64,000 bases of DNA from Pristionchus mayeri (taxonomy: Eukaryota; Nematoda; Chromadorea; Rhabditida; Neodiplogasteridae). A program made the translations under genes and the position numbers. The number at the start of each line of letters is the position of its first letter. Position 1 is the first letter of the stretch. The notes under the pieces were generated by a model. It did no database searches and was not told the DNA's origin. It was given only the letters and a program-made list of their open reading frames with translations. The stretch lies in contig BTRK01000006.1 in the NCBI GenBank assembly GCA_036245805.1, forward strand, positions 31,128,901 to 31,192,900, given 5' to 3'. Below are positions 22,134-34,800 of this stretch, one piece after another.

Positions 22134-25100
22134 TCAAACAGACTCCATTCGTAGATAATTCGTCTTGGGAGTTGAAATGATGGCATCCGTCGGGGTTAGA
22201 TCAACTTTCCCTCCTTCGGGAGGGAGGATTCGATACTTCTGCAGGATGCACACCACACCCAGGAACAATTCCATCCTTGCCAGACCTGAATCTACTGATT
22301 AACTGCGATTAAAGAAGGACTGTCAGCAAAGTTGAAATGTTGACGTTGTCATAACCATGACCGACCTTTGTACAACTGTAAGAGATTCTGAAAATTTCAA
22401 AAGCATATCTCTATTTTGAACCGTGTTATCATTAGTTGGCAGAATGAAAAGGAGGGCTTGAGGGGAAGGAACGTGCGGGAATTCAAATACCTAGAAGATT
22501 TTTCAAAAACTGGTGGGATTCGAACCCGCAGCCTTCCGATTACGCGGCGATTGCTTTACCACTGAGCTATGCGAGTGACCCTTGAACTATTCTTTTAGCT
22601 CGCGCTATGATCGTTGGATGATTGCCTAGGTCATGGTTATGACAGCGTCAAAAATGTAACTTTGCTGACACTCCTTCTTTAAGCAGATTGCCTTGATAAC
22701 CTTCGCCGGCGCATTGTCTCTTCCCGAGGGAGAAGGGAATCACTTGCTCCATCGAAGACTGAAGGGGTGAATCAGAGTTATGCCCTATCCCACAATACTC
22801 TCTTCCACGAGAATACTCTATTTGAGGCAACAGCTCACAGGTCTCAAATTTGAACTTACTTTGTTCACTGTCTTTCCATCGTCGAGTAGGAATCTTTCTG
22901 GTCTGAATTCTCGTGGATTCTCGAATACTTGAGGATCATTCATCACTGCACTTATCTGAGGGAGACACAGAGTACGAGCAGGGATAAACTGACCCCCGAC
23001 CTACAAATGCTCAGGTTAATCAGCTTTCAATTAATGTCTCTCTTTAATTGACTTCAATTCCCTAGCCTCAATCAATATCATTCGTATTTTGTGGATAGTA
23101 GAGCCCCAAGGCCAGAAGTACGAAGGAATTATGTTGATCCTTTCATTCCTCGTGTCATACAGTTCTCCTCACCATTTGCGAGAACCATACTAAATAGAAA
23201 GAAGTGGATAGCTAGACTCGGATACCTCCGTGTCCACAAGTGTTCGATGCATCACATTGAGTGGGAGGATATTCGAGACTCGTTGAACCTATTGTCCACC
23301 AGTTATTGTAATACTTTAATCCTAGTGATGCCTAAAATATTTTCGTATAAAATATTTTCGAATTGCATGGATCGATACCCCCCCCCCCCTGTTCTCCCCT
23401 ATAATACCTCTGCGATGGCAGCGATAGTGTATGGAAGTCGTGCTCGATCAGCCATCGTCGCTTCTCGATTTCTACCCACGACCGAGTGAATCTCAGCCCT
23501 TATTTTATCCTGAAAAAGGAATATAAGATAATCTAGTACAAAATGATATGAAAACAGGTTTGCCTCAAACCGTAACAGCGTGGGGCGCAGAGAGCGGGAA
23601 TGATAGACATTTATGAGGCGAATCGCGAGAGAATCGACCATTTTGGGGGGTAGCGGGGGGGGGGGGGGGGGGGTAGCGGCGGTAGGATTCATGTTTGTCC
23701 GATCCCGCTATAATTTTGTTTTTAAGTACTTCAAATGATGCTCTTTTAAACTGCGTTGACAGAATTTTGATATCGGTCGTCATTGTCGAGATTCAGAAGG
23801 TCAAAGTTGGTACTATCACACTTTTCGGCTATCAAATCGCGCATACTTAAATGATCATAAGTCTGTTTAAAATAAAGACAAAAGGCCGTTTTTTTTTCCA
23901 AAGAAAGCTAACATCATGCGCTACAACTTTCATTCTCATTTCTGCTCAAAAGCATTCAAAAACATCGAAAACAACATTTGAAGTTGTTTCCCCCCCAAAT
24001 TCTAGCACTTCCATTGGTCATACATGGTCACATGACCCAAAATTTGAAAATCGATATTTCGACCTGTTTCAACTTGGCGGAGGGCGCTAATGCACACAAT
24101 GGGTTTCAAATAATGTAGAAATGTCCCTCTGAACTAGTCAGAGAGAGGGGGTGTCTATAAATGTGAGTTTTCATACGAGGAATTCAAGAAAATGCGCAAA
24201 ACTGTACAATAGGTCAAAGTGGTCATAGAGATCCGGCTTATGGTTAGAAATGTAGAACACGATGAGCTGAACATTTCATCTGTTGAAAGTGAGTCTCTAT
24301 CTTCTCGTTGAACCGTGCTACAGAGCCTGGAATTTGGCTAGGAATAGGCTAGAATCCCCCGAGAGCGCGCGCTCTAACCGTCTGGCGCTCTCGCCCTCTG
24401 ACCTCCCTCTCCCTCCCCTCTATTTAGCGCTCCCTCGCTCGCCTCTTTCGTCGTTTTCTGCCATCTTCTAAGCTCTGTAGCACGGTTCAACGAGAAGGTA
24501 GAGACTCACTTTCAACAGATGAAATGTTCAGCTCATCGTGTTCTACATTTCTAACCATAAGCCGGATCTCTATGACCACTTTGACCTATTGTACAGTTTT
24601 GCGCATTTTCTTGAATTCCTCGTATGAAAACTCACATTTAGAGACACCCCCTCTCTCGGACTAGTTTAGAGGGACATTTATACATTATTTGAAACCAATT
24701 TTGTGCATTAGCGCCATCCCCCAAGTTGAAAAAGTCGAAATATCGATTTTCAAATTGTGGGTCATGTGACCATGTATGACCAATGGAAGTGCTAGAATTT
24801 GGGGAGAAACAACTTCAAATGTTGTTTTCGATGTTTTTGAATGATTTTGAGCAGAAATGAGCGTAATTGAAAGTACGGAAGTACGCTTGTCTGGAAGTCA
24901 TTTTGGGGTCGCTTCACGAAAGTGAATGCTTTTTTTTGTTTATACTCCGATTTCCTTCATTTTTGGCGATAAGTGAAATACATGCATGTACAATAACTTA
25001 AACTTGAAATCTCAGAAATTTTTTCCGATTTCCAAAGTTACGAAAGTTTTGGTGCACCCGACCACCCCGCACCAAGATGAGCACCAGGAATGATGACCTC

Positions 25101-27994
25101 AACGTGAAAATTGTAGCGCATGATGGTAGCTTTCTTTGGAAAAAAATAACGGCCTTTTATCTTTATTTTACTCAGACTTATGATCATTTAAGTATGCGCG
25201 ATTTGATAGCCGAAAAGTGACAGTACCAAATTTGGCCTTCCGAATCTCGACGATGACTACCGATATCAAAATTCTGACAACGCAGTTTGAAAGAGCATCA
25301 TTCGAAGTACTTCCCACATAAATGGTTTCCTGATAGGACAAACTTTTTTGCTACCGCCGCGGCGTGGTCGATTCTCTCGCGATTCGCCTCTTATATGCAT
25401 GGCAATTTCTTTTGATATCTTTCACAATAATGTTCACCTGCTCAGTCTGGTTGTCAGCGAGGAGAGCCATGGCCCATCGGAGTGTCGTCGACGTCGTCTC
25501 CATCCCAGCCATGAAGAAGTCATTGCACACATTGATCAACTGGTCGTTCCTGACAAGGGAAGGCCTTGCGATGTCTTTGGACTTTCGGAACGCGACCTAG
25601 TGGGATCGGTAGGTACATGAATTCTAAGAACTCCTGTAAAGTTCAATTTTGCTGAACGCCCTCAGGGCACGTAATCGATATTTGTGCCCGCGTTGCGGGT
25701 ATGTAAAGGCTTCCAGAAGGCCTTGCCAGCAAGCATCGGTGGTTGAGTGGTAGCGAGTCAGGACAGTAATCCTATGGACGTAGGGTCGGCACATCTCCGG
25801 GGAAAACTTTTTTGCACTATTTTTGTGAGAGAAAGATCATCCCCCCTTTTCTCATCTCCCCCTGAGTAGTCCCTCTTATTCTCCCCTGGATGCTCACGTC
25901 AGATTTTCGCCCTTGGTCTTCCTGCCCATTGCCATGTAAGCGTGGACGAAGCAGTGGGGTTCCTCGTGTTCATCGAATGTCTTCTGACATCGGGCGACGT
26001 CCTCTCGCACGTGGTCAGGAAGCTGAGAGGGAACCATTACAATTCTACATTTTGCTAACTTTTTCCGTTTTTTTTTAATTATGGAAAGCACTCTCTCACC
26101 ACTGATGTTGGCATGAGATAATGCAATCAAGAATATCATCTGTATATAAGTTGGATTCTCACAGTAGCATGGTAGGCACGATGTTTTCCCACTGCGTGCC
26201 ATCCAATCACAGGAAGATGGGCAATCAAGGGAAGTTGAGCAGCTAACCATATGAGAGGACTCTTGAACTGATTCTCCAACTGAAATTACTCCTCAATCAA
26301 TACTCTGTGTGGCACAACACTTAATTATCTTCTTATTAGCGCGATCGTCATTTCAGAATGAGCAAACATGCAGGAACAATCGCACAAATCACTCTGACCA
26401 AAGAAGTGCACAAGCACAGAAGTTGATCCACATTATCATTTGGGTTACACGCGAATTCACTCGATTATGCGAATGTGATGCTAATAGAACTTGAATCTAA
26501 CCTGGAAGTTGAGTCGTTCAGAGTAGTCCATGAGTCGCTTGCAGTCATTGTAATGGTAGTGATATCCGAAGAGCACGTGATTGATCACATTCGCAACCAG
26601 AATCTCAAATTATATCAGTAAAAACGAGAAGAACATTGGGGGGGGGGGGGTGAGAAAAGCACAACGGATCACCATACGCTGGATATTTGAGCTGGTATCT
26701 TGGGAGTTGTTTCATTGTTACTAGTATGTGCTACACTACATCACTCTGATTAGATCCTCTAACTAGGCGATCATGACTTTCACTCTCCATCACTGTATAG
26801 GGGTTCATGGTCCAAATTTGAGGATTTCATCGCAAAATCATGGTTAGATAAACAGCAAATACTGTAACCGATCGGTGCCATTGTTGCTGGGATAAAGTAC
26901 TATCTGAGGTATTGTACTATCGAATTGTCACGGTATTTGCTGTTTATCTAACCATGATTTTGCGATGAAATCCTCAAATTTGGACCATGAACCCCACACT
27001 GATGGAGAGTGAAACTCATGATCGCCTAGTTAGACGATCTAATCAGAGTGACGTAACGTAGCACATACTAGTAACAATGAAACAACTCCCAAGATACTAG
27101 CTCAAATATCCATCGAATGGTAATCCGTTGTGCTTTTGTCGGTTGTGCTTTTCTCACCCCCCCCCCCCCCCCCGAACATTGAATAGAACAGTTAAAGGAA
27201 ATTGCCTGCAGAGGCCATCTGAAGTCGACGGCGTCCTTCTCATCGAGGGCATCCAATTGACGCATGAACTCGTGCAGAGAAGATTGGACCTGAGAAGGAA
27301 GGAAGAATCTTCTCTCTCCCTCTCTTTCCCTCACCAGTTGTTCCATTAGATTCTTGCCCATTCCGAAGTCTCTCAATATCTGGATGGCGACTCTTCTCTG
27401 TTCTCTCCATTTTTCTCCATCTGAGAAGATGACTCCTCCATTCTCAGTTGTCATCCACATCTCATCAGGGAAAGATCTCATCCGACCAGCGAAGTCTTCC
27501 CCTTAATCATCTCCTTCCCTTCTTCCTTCTCTTCCCCTTACCTCTAGTTACTAGTGCTTCTTTGATTGCTGCATAGCTTGTGAGGATGATGGTTGGTCGG
27601 GGAGTCCACACTGTGAATACATCCCCGTACTCACGACTAGATTCCTCCAGGAAGGCATGCAGACGAGAGGGGTTGAACTGAAGGGAGAAGACATGGGCAA
27701 GCTGAACTATCTCAAGATTGTGATTGTTGTCATGTTAGATATAAGCCGCAGGGAGTCTTCGAGTGGACTATCACTCTCAACAAGAATGATCATGTTCTCT
27801 CTTCACCACTCTCAGGATTATAGCTGTTCGGTATTTACTGTCCAATGAAATATCGTGAAGAAAAGGCAAACTTGAAGAAGGTTTCCGAAGACAGGAAGTG
27901 GTCGAGGGCCCTTGGGGAATCTCGCCACATACTGGTAGTACTTGTAGACATAAACACTGATGAGAACCACGAATGGTACCAAGTATACGAACAT
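22134..27994 (-). CDS. Cytochrome P450, microsomal, clan 2 (nematode CYP33/CYP14-like), 499 aa
   Basis: Thirteen exons join in phase to exactly 500 codons: 27872-27994, 27542-27701, 27335-27495, 27206-27289, 26502-26603, 26163-26279, 25898-26022, 25438-25549, 23408-23509, 23226-23288, 22860-23000, 22701-22758 and 22134-22285. The N-terminus [20 protein letters not shown] is an ER membrane anchor, followed by the hinge [27 protein letters not shown] and [15 protein letters not shown] are the B and C helices. The I helix reads [16 protein letters not shown], with the oxygen-activating A/G-x-E-T-T. PERF follows, and the haem loop [12 protein letters not shown] contains the cysteine ligand. It would oxidise a lipophilic substrate with electrons from P450 reductase; the substrate is unknown. 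Introns hold three transposons. Intron 4 has a GC donor (27204-27205). All key residues are present, so it appears functional. Confidence 0.93.
22313..22678. mobile_element. TTAA-flanked inverted-repeat element with tRNA-like core, copy 2
   Basis: It has ends AGAAGGACTGTCAGC and GCTGACACTCCTTCT, with TTAA at 22309-22312 and 22679-22682, 366 bp long. It sits inside the last intron of the P450 gene (22286-22700) and takes up most of it. Body sequence follows copy 1 closely, including the CATAACCATGACC and GAGATTCTGAAAATTTC blocks and the tRNA-like segment. Confidence 0.85.
22511..22570 (-). other. tRNA-like sequence inside the TTAA element in the P450 intron
   Basis: On the minus strand it reads CATAGCTCAGTGGTAAAGC, a variable anticodon region with GCGTAAT, and GGGTTCGAATCCC. 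A and B boxes match Pol III consensus. Acceptor-stem partners do not pair. Because the P450 gene is also on the minus strand, the tRNA-like piece is in sense orientation within the pre-mRNA. Confidence 0.6.
23378..23389. repeat. C12 homopolymer in a P450 intron
   Basis: A run of 12 C (G on the P450 coding strand) lies 18 nt downstream of the donor of the intron after exon 9 (23408-23509). Confidence 0.85.
23615..25390. mobile_element. Foldback (long inverted-repeat) element in a P450 intron, 1,776 bp
   Basis: The outer ends are GAGGCGAATCGCGAGAGAA at the left and its complement at the right (to 25390), each followed outward by TTAT, a candidate 4-bp target duplication. The two arms (about 23615-24330 and 24470-25390) are near-complete inverted copies. 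For example, ATACTTAAATGATCATAAGT near 23844 is mirrored near 25175, and AGATGAAATGTTCAGCTCAT near 24520 mirrors 24260. The arms meet around GAGAGCGCGCGCTC (24360-24375). There is no transposase. A G19 run sits at 23655-23673. The element lies within the intron 23510-25437 of the P450 gene and would form a hairpin of several hundred base pairs in its pre-mRNA. Confidence 0.85.
25690..25800 (+). other. Possible tRNA-derived (SINE-like) segment in a P450 intron
   Basis: The stretch GGTGGTTGAGTGGTAGCGAG resembles a tRNA D arm with an A box, and GACGTAGGGTCGGCAC could be a decayed T arm. No poly-A or TSD was found. It lies within the intron between exons 25438-25549 and 25898-26022. The evidence is weak. 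Confidence 0.25.
26639..27173. mobile_element. Foldback element with poly-G/poly-C ends in P450 intron 4, 535 bp
   Basis: The left end is a G run followed by TGAGAAAAGCAC; the right end is GTGCTTTTCTCA followed by a C17 run. The flanking octamer GAACATTG occurs directly on both sides (26631-26638 and 27174-27181), a perfect 8-bp duplication, though the G run makes the exact border uncertain by a base. The arms are highly similar inverted copies, with GATGAAATCCTCAAATTTGG near 26965 mirroring 26820. There is no coding frame. It fills the P450 intron 26604-27205. Confidence 0.85.
27204..27205 (-). other. GC 5' splice site of P450 intron 4
   Basis: Exon 4 ends TGGCCTCTGCAG and the intron begins GCAATT; no GT fits the frame, and the next exon (26502-26603) continues in phase. 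GC-AG introns are a known minor class that normally have a strong CAG/AAG exon end, as here. Confidence 0.75.
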
Positions 27995-28807
27995 CTCTAA
28001 AGGAATATTTTAGAATGAGGAATCAACGAAAGCACATACAAATGACAACATTTGTACAGATAATCAACTACGCTAAATCGAAGCTTGGCGAGATGTGACA
28101 GAATTTAGAGATAAATGAACAAAACAAAGGCGACCATTGACGAGATTAAAATCTCGTATCAAATGAGTGTTGACGTCGAGAATCACGAGAAGAGAGAGGG
28201 AGGGAAGGAGAACTTCTAATCGAGATAATTGAAAGTAGTCCATGGCCTTGACTCCTCTCATCGCACATTGCGATATATTCAGTGATCAACGACTGAAAAT
28301 TTGGCATTCTAAGTTGACTCTGCCGGAGAGGAGTGAGAGAGCACAGTGAAATGAGAGAGCGTCCTCTGACTCCTCGCATCTACTCGCTGTCAGGAATCTT
28401 TGTAGCTAATATTCAAACACATTCAATTCAAACACAGGTAAAGTCGCTAAAAAGAAAATTAAAAAGAAACCATTGTAGGAACTTGGATTGTTCCAGGCGC
28501 TAAACCCTTCCTTCCAATCCTAGACAGTCTTGCAATCAGCAAAAAGCACAATCCAACCTCGATTCAGCTTGTTTTATGTCACTTATTATATAGAAGTCCA
28601 CTATGATTGAAAATGTTGCACGTTATTTATATCTATGTTCCTTGTTGTGCCTATTTTTGCAAGACGAACGTTGATGATCACAACAAATTTTTGCCAGTAT
28701 TATTCGCTATCGACAACGACGAAATTACTTTCTGCTGATAAGAAACAAGTAAACGAAGAATCTCTGAAGAAAGAATGAGTCTGAAGACTAGAGAAAAGGT
28801 TTTGAAA
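27995..28807. other. Intergenic region upstream of the P450 and downstream of the chemoreceptor gene
   Basis: The P450 start is preceded by CCTTTAGAG. Both neighbouring genes are on the minus strand. It should hold the P450 promoter and the receptor 3' UTR. No further exon could be supported. Confidence 0.5.
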
Positions 28808-31800
28808 TCAATGAGATTTCGGTAGGGTAAACTTATGAGTATGAAATGGGATAGGATGGGTAATGGGAGTTCTCAGGGAGTGAATACAAAGGTATTCCGC
28901 ATCACTCTCCATCTCTACGGTGATAATTTCGTATTTGTGTTTAACATTTCTTGCACTCCAATACGATCGAAGATTGATGAAGTGGGCGGTTCTTCCCTCG
29001 TTCTCTCGAGTGAACTTCCTTCTCTCTTTGGCCATTTCCTCTCTTCTTCTGCATATCCCGTTGATGATGAGGGAGGGAGTCACGAGAGATTCCTTTCCAA
29101 CCAACTGATAGAAAATTAATCATAACGCTCTTCTTATTTTCAATCTTCATTTGTTTTTATATGTGAAAAAGAGCAGTGAAAATTACTCTAAGAATTCGCT
29201 AATACACAAACTGATTGCCTACGTATCTAGCTGTGTTGAAATATCGAGCCGATAAAGTTATGTTGTATTATTCAAATGACCAAAAACTGACCAGACCGAA
29301 GAAGTGGCTGAAAGCTTTCTTAGTCTGCCCTGATTCACAGGAGTAGTATAAAGACTGGAAAAAGTATCATTCATTCATTCATTCATTCATTCGTTTATTC
29401 CGTTAGGTGGGAGTTCAAGAAATAACGAGAGGGTATACAAGAAACGGATGTCCGTCGATTGGATCGAATCGGTTGAAGGTTGCTAGGCAGCAAGGGTAGG
29501 GGAGGGGACGGGATCAAAGATCAAGCCGAGTGGCAATAATAGACGGGGGATAAAAAGTGGGGGGTTGTGAACGGATGTAACTAGAAAATACACTATGCGA
29601 AGAACTAACATATTCTATGGGAAGAGCATTCCAAATGGACATGGTTCTAGATACAAGAGTGGAACTAGAATTATTTGGTATGAAAAAAAAAAAAAAAAAA
29701 AAAAGATATACGAAGTGGGTGTGCATTTCTGAGGGGGCGAGTGAGTGGCGCGCGTGTAAGTAGAGAAGAAATATCAAGAGAATAACGGCTGTGGATAATC
29801 GAATGGAGGAATAATATATCAATTATGAACCTACGGCGTTATAAAGTCATTAGATTAAGCTCATGGAGCCGATGCTTATATGATATAGGAGGGAGGGAAC
29901 AGCGTACATACATTCTGCGGGTATAGTCACGCTGAACTCTTTCAAGCTCTTTAGTCAATGCTACACTATGTATAGGATTCCAGATAATGGAGCAATATTC
30001 GAGATTTGGGAGGATGAAAGTATTATACGATTTGAGATATAACTCAATAGAATTGCTACGAAAGGATTTAAAAATTAGATTAGATTTGGTACGGGCTTTA
30101 GAAATAATTTTACTAATATGGGATGAGAAAGAAAGAGAAGGGGAGAAATGCACTCCTAGATCTTTAATGATACATTTACTTGGGTCATTGCTAGGCTCGT
30201 TTAAGATAACACCGTTAATGGTGAATAGTTTACGGGGATTATGTCGGCCATAGTGAACAATGTGACATTTAATTTCAGAAACGCCAAGATTCCACTGCGA
30301 GGACCAGTTAGAAACAATATCTAGAGCGGATTGCAAGTCATCTGAGAACAGAGGGGCTTCAGCGAACAACTTGAGGTCGTCTGCATACACAGAATAATAA
30401 ATGGAGGCCGGGAATTTTACACAGATATCATTGATAAATAAGATGAAGAGGAGAGGCCCGAGACAAGATCCCTGTGGCACGCCAGATATGACCGGGGATG
30501 GTGGGGAAAATGAAGTGTCAATAAATACGGATTGCGTACGACCAGAGAGATATGAATGGAACCATGATACAATGTGATTACAGATGCCTAACTCGGACAA
30601 TTTATGTAACAATAATCTATGATCAATAGAATCAAAAGCTTTTCTGAAATCTATGTAAATTGTGTCAAAAGGAGAGCCATGCTTAGAGATGCGGAGATAA
30701 TGTGCATAAGTCTCAGCAAGATTAGTGGAAGTTGATCTACAATTTCTGAAACCAGATTGGTGAGGGTCAAATAAGTTGTTCTGGTCAAGAAACGCCGTAA
30801 TTTTACCTATGATAATCTTCTCAAAAACTTTACACACAGATGAAGTAAGTGAAATAGGACGAAAATCTGTTATAGAGTTACTAGATTTTTTTGGAATAGG
30901 TTTAACTAAAGCTTGACGCCATTGAAATGGCACTTGGGAGGTAAGCAGAGACTTGTTAAAAATAGTAAGGAGAGGAGATACAACAGATAATCTACACCTC
31001 GAAAGAACTATACTGGGAATAGTGTCGGGAGTAACATTCACTTTGGGGGCAAGCTTACTAAGTGCACAGATAACATCCACGTAAGAAATTGAAGGGAGAT
31101 CGAAAATGAAAGAAGGGGAAGGGAGAGGGAGTGGGGACGATTGGGGAGGGCTAAAGACAGAAGAAAAGAATTTTTCAAAAGCTACACACTTCTGGTCATT
31201 AGATGTCAGTACGGAACCATCAGAATCAACGATTCCAGAAGGAGTGGTCTTGGGAGTACTCAATTTCTCCTTGCAATAATTATAGAAAAGCTTAGGATTG
31301 GAGGACATAACAATACGATTTTCAAGGGAGCAATGAAATCTATTTAGGGCAGAATTAAAACGCTGGGTCATAATAGCACATGCACGACTGTTTGGAGCAA
31401 CTCTAGTTAATGTCTTACATTTCCCGTAAATAATTTTTAAAGTTCGTGGATATCTAGAGAAAGGGGAAGGTTTAGAGAGAGGAACAAATGTGTCTAAAAC
31501 GTTATTTAGAAAGGCAACAAAATATCCAATCAGCTAATCTATAGTTACGGGATGGAGCACAAACATTCTGAGGAGGACGGGGAATGCGAAGGTCAAATGT
31601 CACACTGAGATGGTCACTAAGTGCAGTGGCAGGAGACACATTACATATAATATTCTCATTACAAAATAAGAGATCTAAATAGCTATTGAGCCTACTAGGG
31701 AAAGAGACAAACTGATTAAAGTGATGGTCTGACACGAAATCTAGTAGGTCATTTTGGTTTGGAGAAGAAAGAGAGGGCCAATCAACATTAGGAAAATTGA

Positions 31801-34800
31801 AATCACCAATTAAAATACAAGGAAAATCAACCGAAATATGAGTTTCTAAATTCAAAAGAAATAAGAGAGTCATTAGGGGCGGAAGGAGATCTATAAATAG
31901 TAAAAAATCTAATTTTCCTATAAGGGAGAGACGGGGAGTAATCTAAATGAATATCAACTACACACGACTCGACAAGTGGTGAAGAAAAGGTAGAAATAAG
32001 TATGGGATTCAAAGAATTATGAACTAGACACGCGACGCCACCACCCCTACCGTAATCAGCAGAAGTAACGCGATCGCATCGAAAAGGCAAAAAATCAGGA
32101 AAACCGCCAACAAGGAGAGAGTCGCTATCACTATTATCTAACCAAGTCTCAGATATGCAAATGATGCGGTACTCATGAGAAGCGATCAAGAATGAAAGCT
32201 GAGGGGATTTACATAGAATGGAACGAGCATTAGCATAGAATACGGAGACAGGAGAGTTTCTAGAGTGACGTGTACTTAATATCGATCGATTGTGTGTTGA
32301 CCTAACGAGGGAATGACTAGAGAGTGAGGGGAGGGGAGACAAGAGTGGAAGTATGGTACCCTTGCTGCCACTGTCCTATCCTCTCCTCGTTGTCACGTGG
32401 TCAGTGCGGGAAGGCGCGATTGCAGCCGGATCGGGAGTCGAGGGAATGGAGGCAGCAGAGGGAGCAGAAGAGGGAGTTCCGGAGTGTCCTGGATGAGGGA
32501 GATCGGCAGAAGAGGTCTTAGTAGTGCGAGAGAGTCCGTAACGGGGAGGGAGCGGGCGAGGGGTACGGTAATTGATCAGAGTGAAGTCGCGCACTCCGCA
32601 CACAATCATGCGAGCTTCAAGATTGCGTCGCATGGCCTCAGCGCGCGCTTCCTTCTCCAAGGACAGCTGAGTGGGAGTCAGGTCCTTCCTGATGAAGGCA
32701 AGAGAGTCCTTGAAGGGAGAGGGACGGCCTGGCTTTCCACGAATTCCAGAGAGGAGGGCATCACGAGTAGTCTTGTCCGGGCAGCTTATCTTGAGAGGGC
32801 GAGTACCGGGAGGACGATCAGGAGGATGGCGGTGATGAGAAATCTTCTTCTCATCCCACGCCTTCTTCACCGCATCACTGCCCGAGTACTGGACGAGGTC
32901 AGCGATGAGCTTCTCGTCGGCAGCTGCTCCCTCCTTCAGGTTCTCCTTGTGTCCAATGACGACTGCCCTGGTTTCTTTATCCTCGTACTCCGCCCTGTCA
33001 GAGATTACACGAGAGCACGACTCGTACACAACGCGTGCCACGTCGAGAGTGGGGGCGAGTGAGGTGGGGGCAGGGGGAGGATTGGCGAGAGAGAGGGTCT
33101 GGAGAAGGGCGCGTACATCAGAGAGCATGGCCATGACAGCGTCTACTTTGCAAGAAAGCGCGTCCACGCTTTCCTGGGAGGCGACTCGCACCGAATTGGG
33201 TTTGGCGGCAGCAGGGAGAGGGGCCTTGAGAGGGGTCCTGGTTCCCGACATCGCGCAGGGGAGAAAGCGTTGAAAAGTGTCCCACCTGGTCGAGTGGGAT
33301 TAGACCACCTCCGTCGGCTTCCCACGTGCCGACTAGCGAAGACCAGGTAGATCAGCGACGGCGAGAAAGGGGAGGAAGTCGAGGCGAGAGGAGAGGGAAG
33401 GCAATTTCCCTAATCCGGGAGCGAGGGGGGAGACGACCGCTCGCGACGGAGACAAAGACTAGACTCGGAGTATCAAATTTGTAAAAATATTTTTAAGTTC
33501 ACACACCTTGTTTTAAAGTGTTCACAGGTGCTAAAAATATTTCGATCTATTTAAAATCGACTTTCTCTATGTTAGTTCTCTTTGGTCTCTCTCTCGATTA
33601 GAGGGAGCAGTATGTGATTCTCACTTGGTATTCCATCATGAGGATCGATAGGAGACTGCAGATGTTCACATGGATAATCACGGGGAAGAAGATTCGAATG
33701 CACTGAAATCATTCTCATCCCTTCCATAAATAACCCGTCTAGTGATCACAATTCACGTAATCTCCCCCCGAATCTTCTTCACTAATGAGCGCACTTCAAA
33801 TTCGTTCGTCACGACGAGGACTCGAATCGTCCAATTTAGATCTTCCTTTAAACTTGAGAAATGACGAAAGAGGGAACTCACGTGCACGTTTTCGACGAAT
33901 GCACACTTAGCTGCCAATGATTTGTGCAGTTTAGTCTTTCTCCAATGTCGATTAGTACGGTAGAGAACATTGATAAGCTAGACTTGTGATTTTTTCTTTC
34001 TAACAAAAAATGAAATACCATTGAAGTGACGAGGAAAGTGAGGAATTGAATGTCGACGATAGGAAGAGAAGGGAAGAAGAGAGCACAGAAGATGGAAGAC
34101 GACAACTGAAGGGAGAGATAATGAAGAGACTTATGAAGAAAGGGTTGTCATCCCCGTATAAATCCGAATAAGAATAAGAATAATCCCGTAGCGAACCACT
34201 TCTCACCAAAGAGATGAATATGGTGGCTGAAGTTATGGGATGATTGAGAATCGAAGCGACGTTCGTCCGATAGAAAGTGGCCACGGTTCTCTCCATGCAG
34301 AGAAGAACCATTGTGAAGGAGAGAAGAATCCACCCGAACATGAGAATTCCCTTGTTCACTCCCTGCAAAAGGAATCACAGCATTTTCTTTATCCTTTTTT
34401 GCCATTGTAAGCTAAGGTGCGCGATCAACCATACATAGATAATAGAATGTTCTGAAGTACCAAATTCAGACGCCTATTGATTTGGTTTTCTCTCGTTCCT
34501 TCAACTCTTGACGTTCTTCGATTCGTGAAGGCTCTTTCGGAGTAAAATGTTGCTAATTTTTCAAATTTTACTTTTTCACCCAGCCCCCTCGATAACCTAA
34601 CAAGATCGTGCAAGATCTTTTCCATCAACGGTTTCCATCTATGGAACCGAGTGCTTCGATTAGCTGGTCGAATTATCTTACATTCTCTATTCCGTTTGTG
34701 ATATTCAGTTCAGCAAAAAGATTGAAACTGACGATGAAGGGAAGTTCATCGTCCTCGTCGACGATGAATTCCCTTAGAAGGAGTACGGTAGTCCCTCTCA

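Larger units (their letters stand above)
29370..33468 (-). mobile_element. CR1-like non-LTR retrotransposon, 4.1 kb, degenerate
   Basis: It is bounded by a 7-bp duplication AGTATCA (29363-29369 and 33469-33475) and has a 3' tail of tandem GAAT units (29370-29390 on the plus strand as ATTC). Order on the minus strand: ORF1 (32376-33251), APE-type endonuclease (32342 down to about 31502) and reverse transcriptase (31371-29839). The short tetranucleotide tail instead of poly-A is typical of CR1 elements. ORF2 is broken by frameshifts near 31850 and 31530 and by a TAA at about 29836. It lies within an intron of the Sre-like gene, in the same orientation. Confidence 0.9.

Noticed and set aside
26101..26140. 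Possible extra 40-nt P450 exon ([13 protein letters not shown])
   Set aside because: It has splice-like borders but would break the frame; direct joining of 26163-26279 to 25898-26022 keeps phase and gives exactly 500 codons.
32397..33062. 221-codon open frame on the plus strand opposite LINE ORF1
   Set aside because: It is antisense to the ORF1 frame, GC-rich and without motifs; a shadow of the real ORF on the minus strand.
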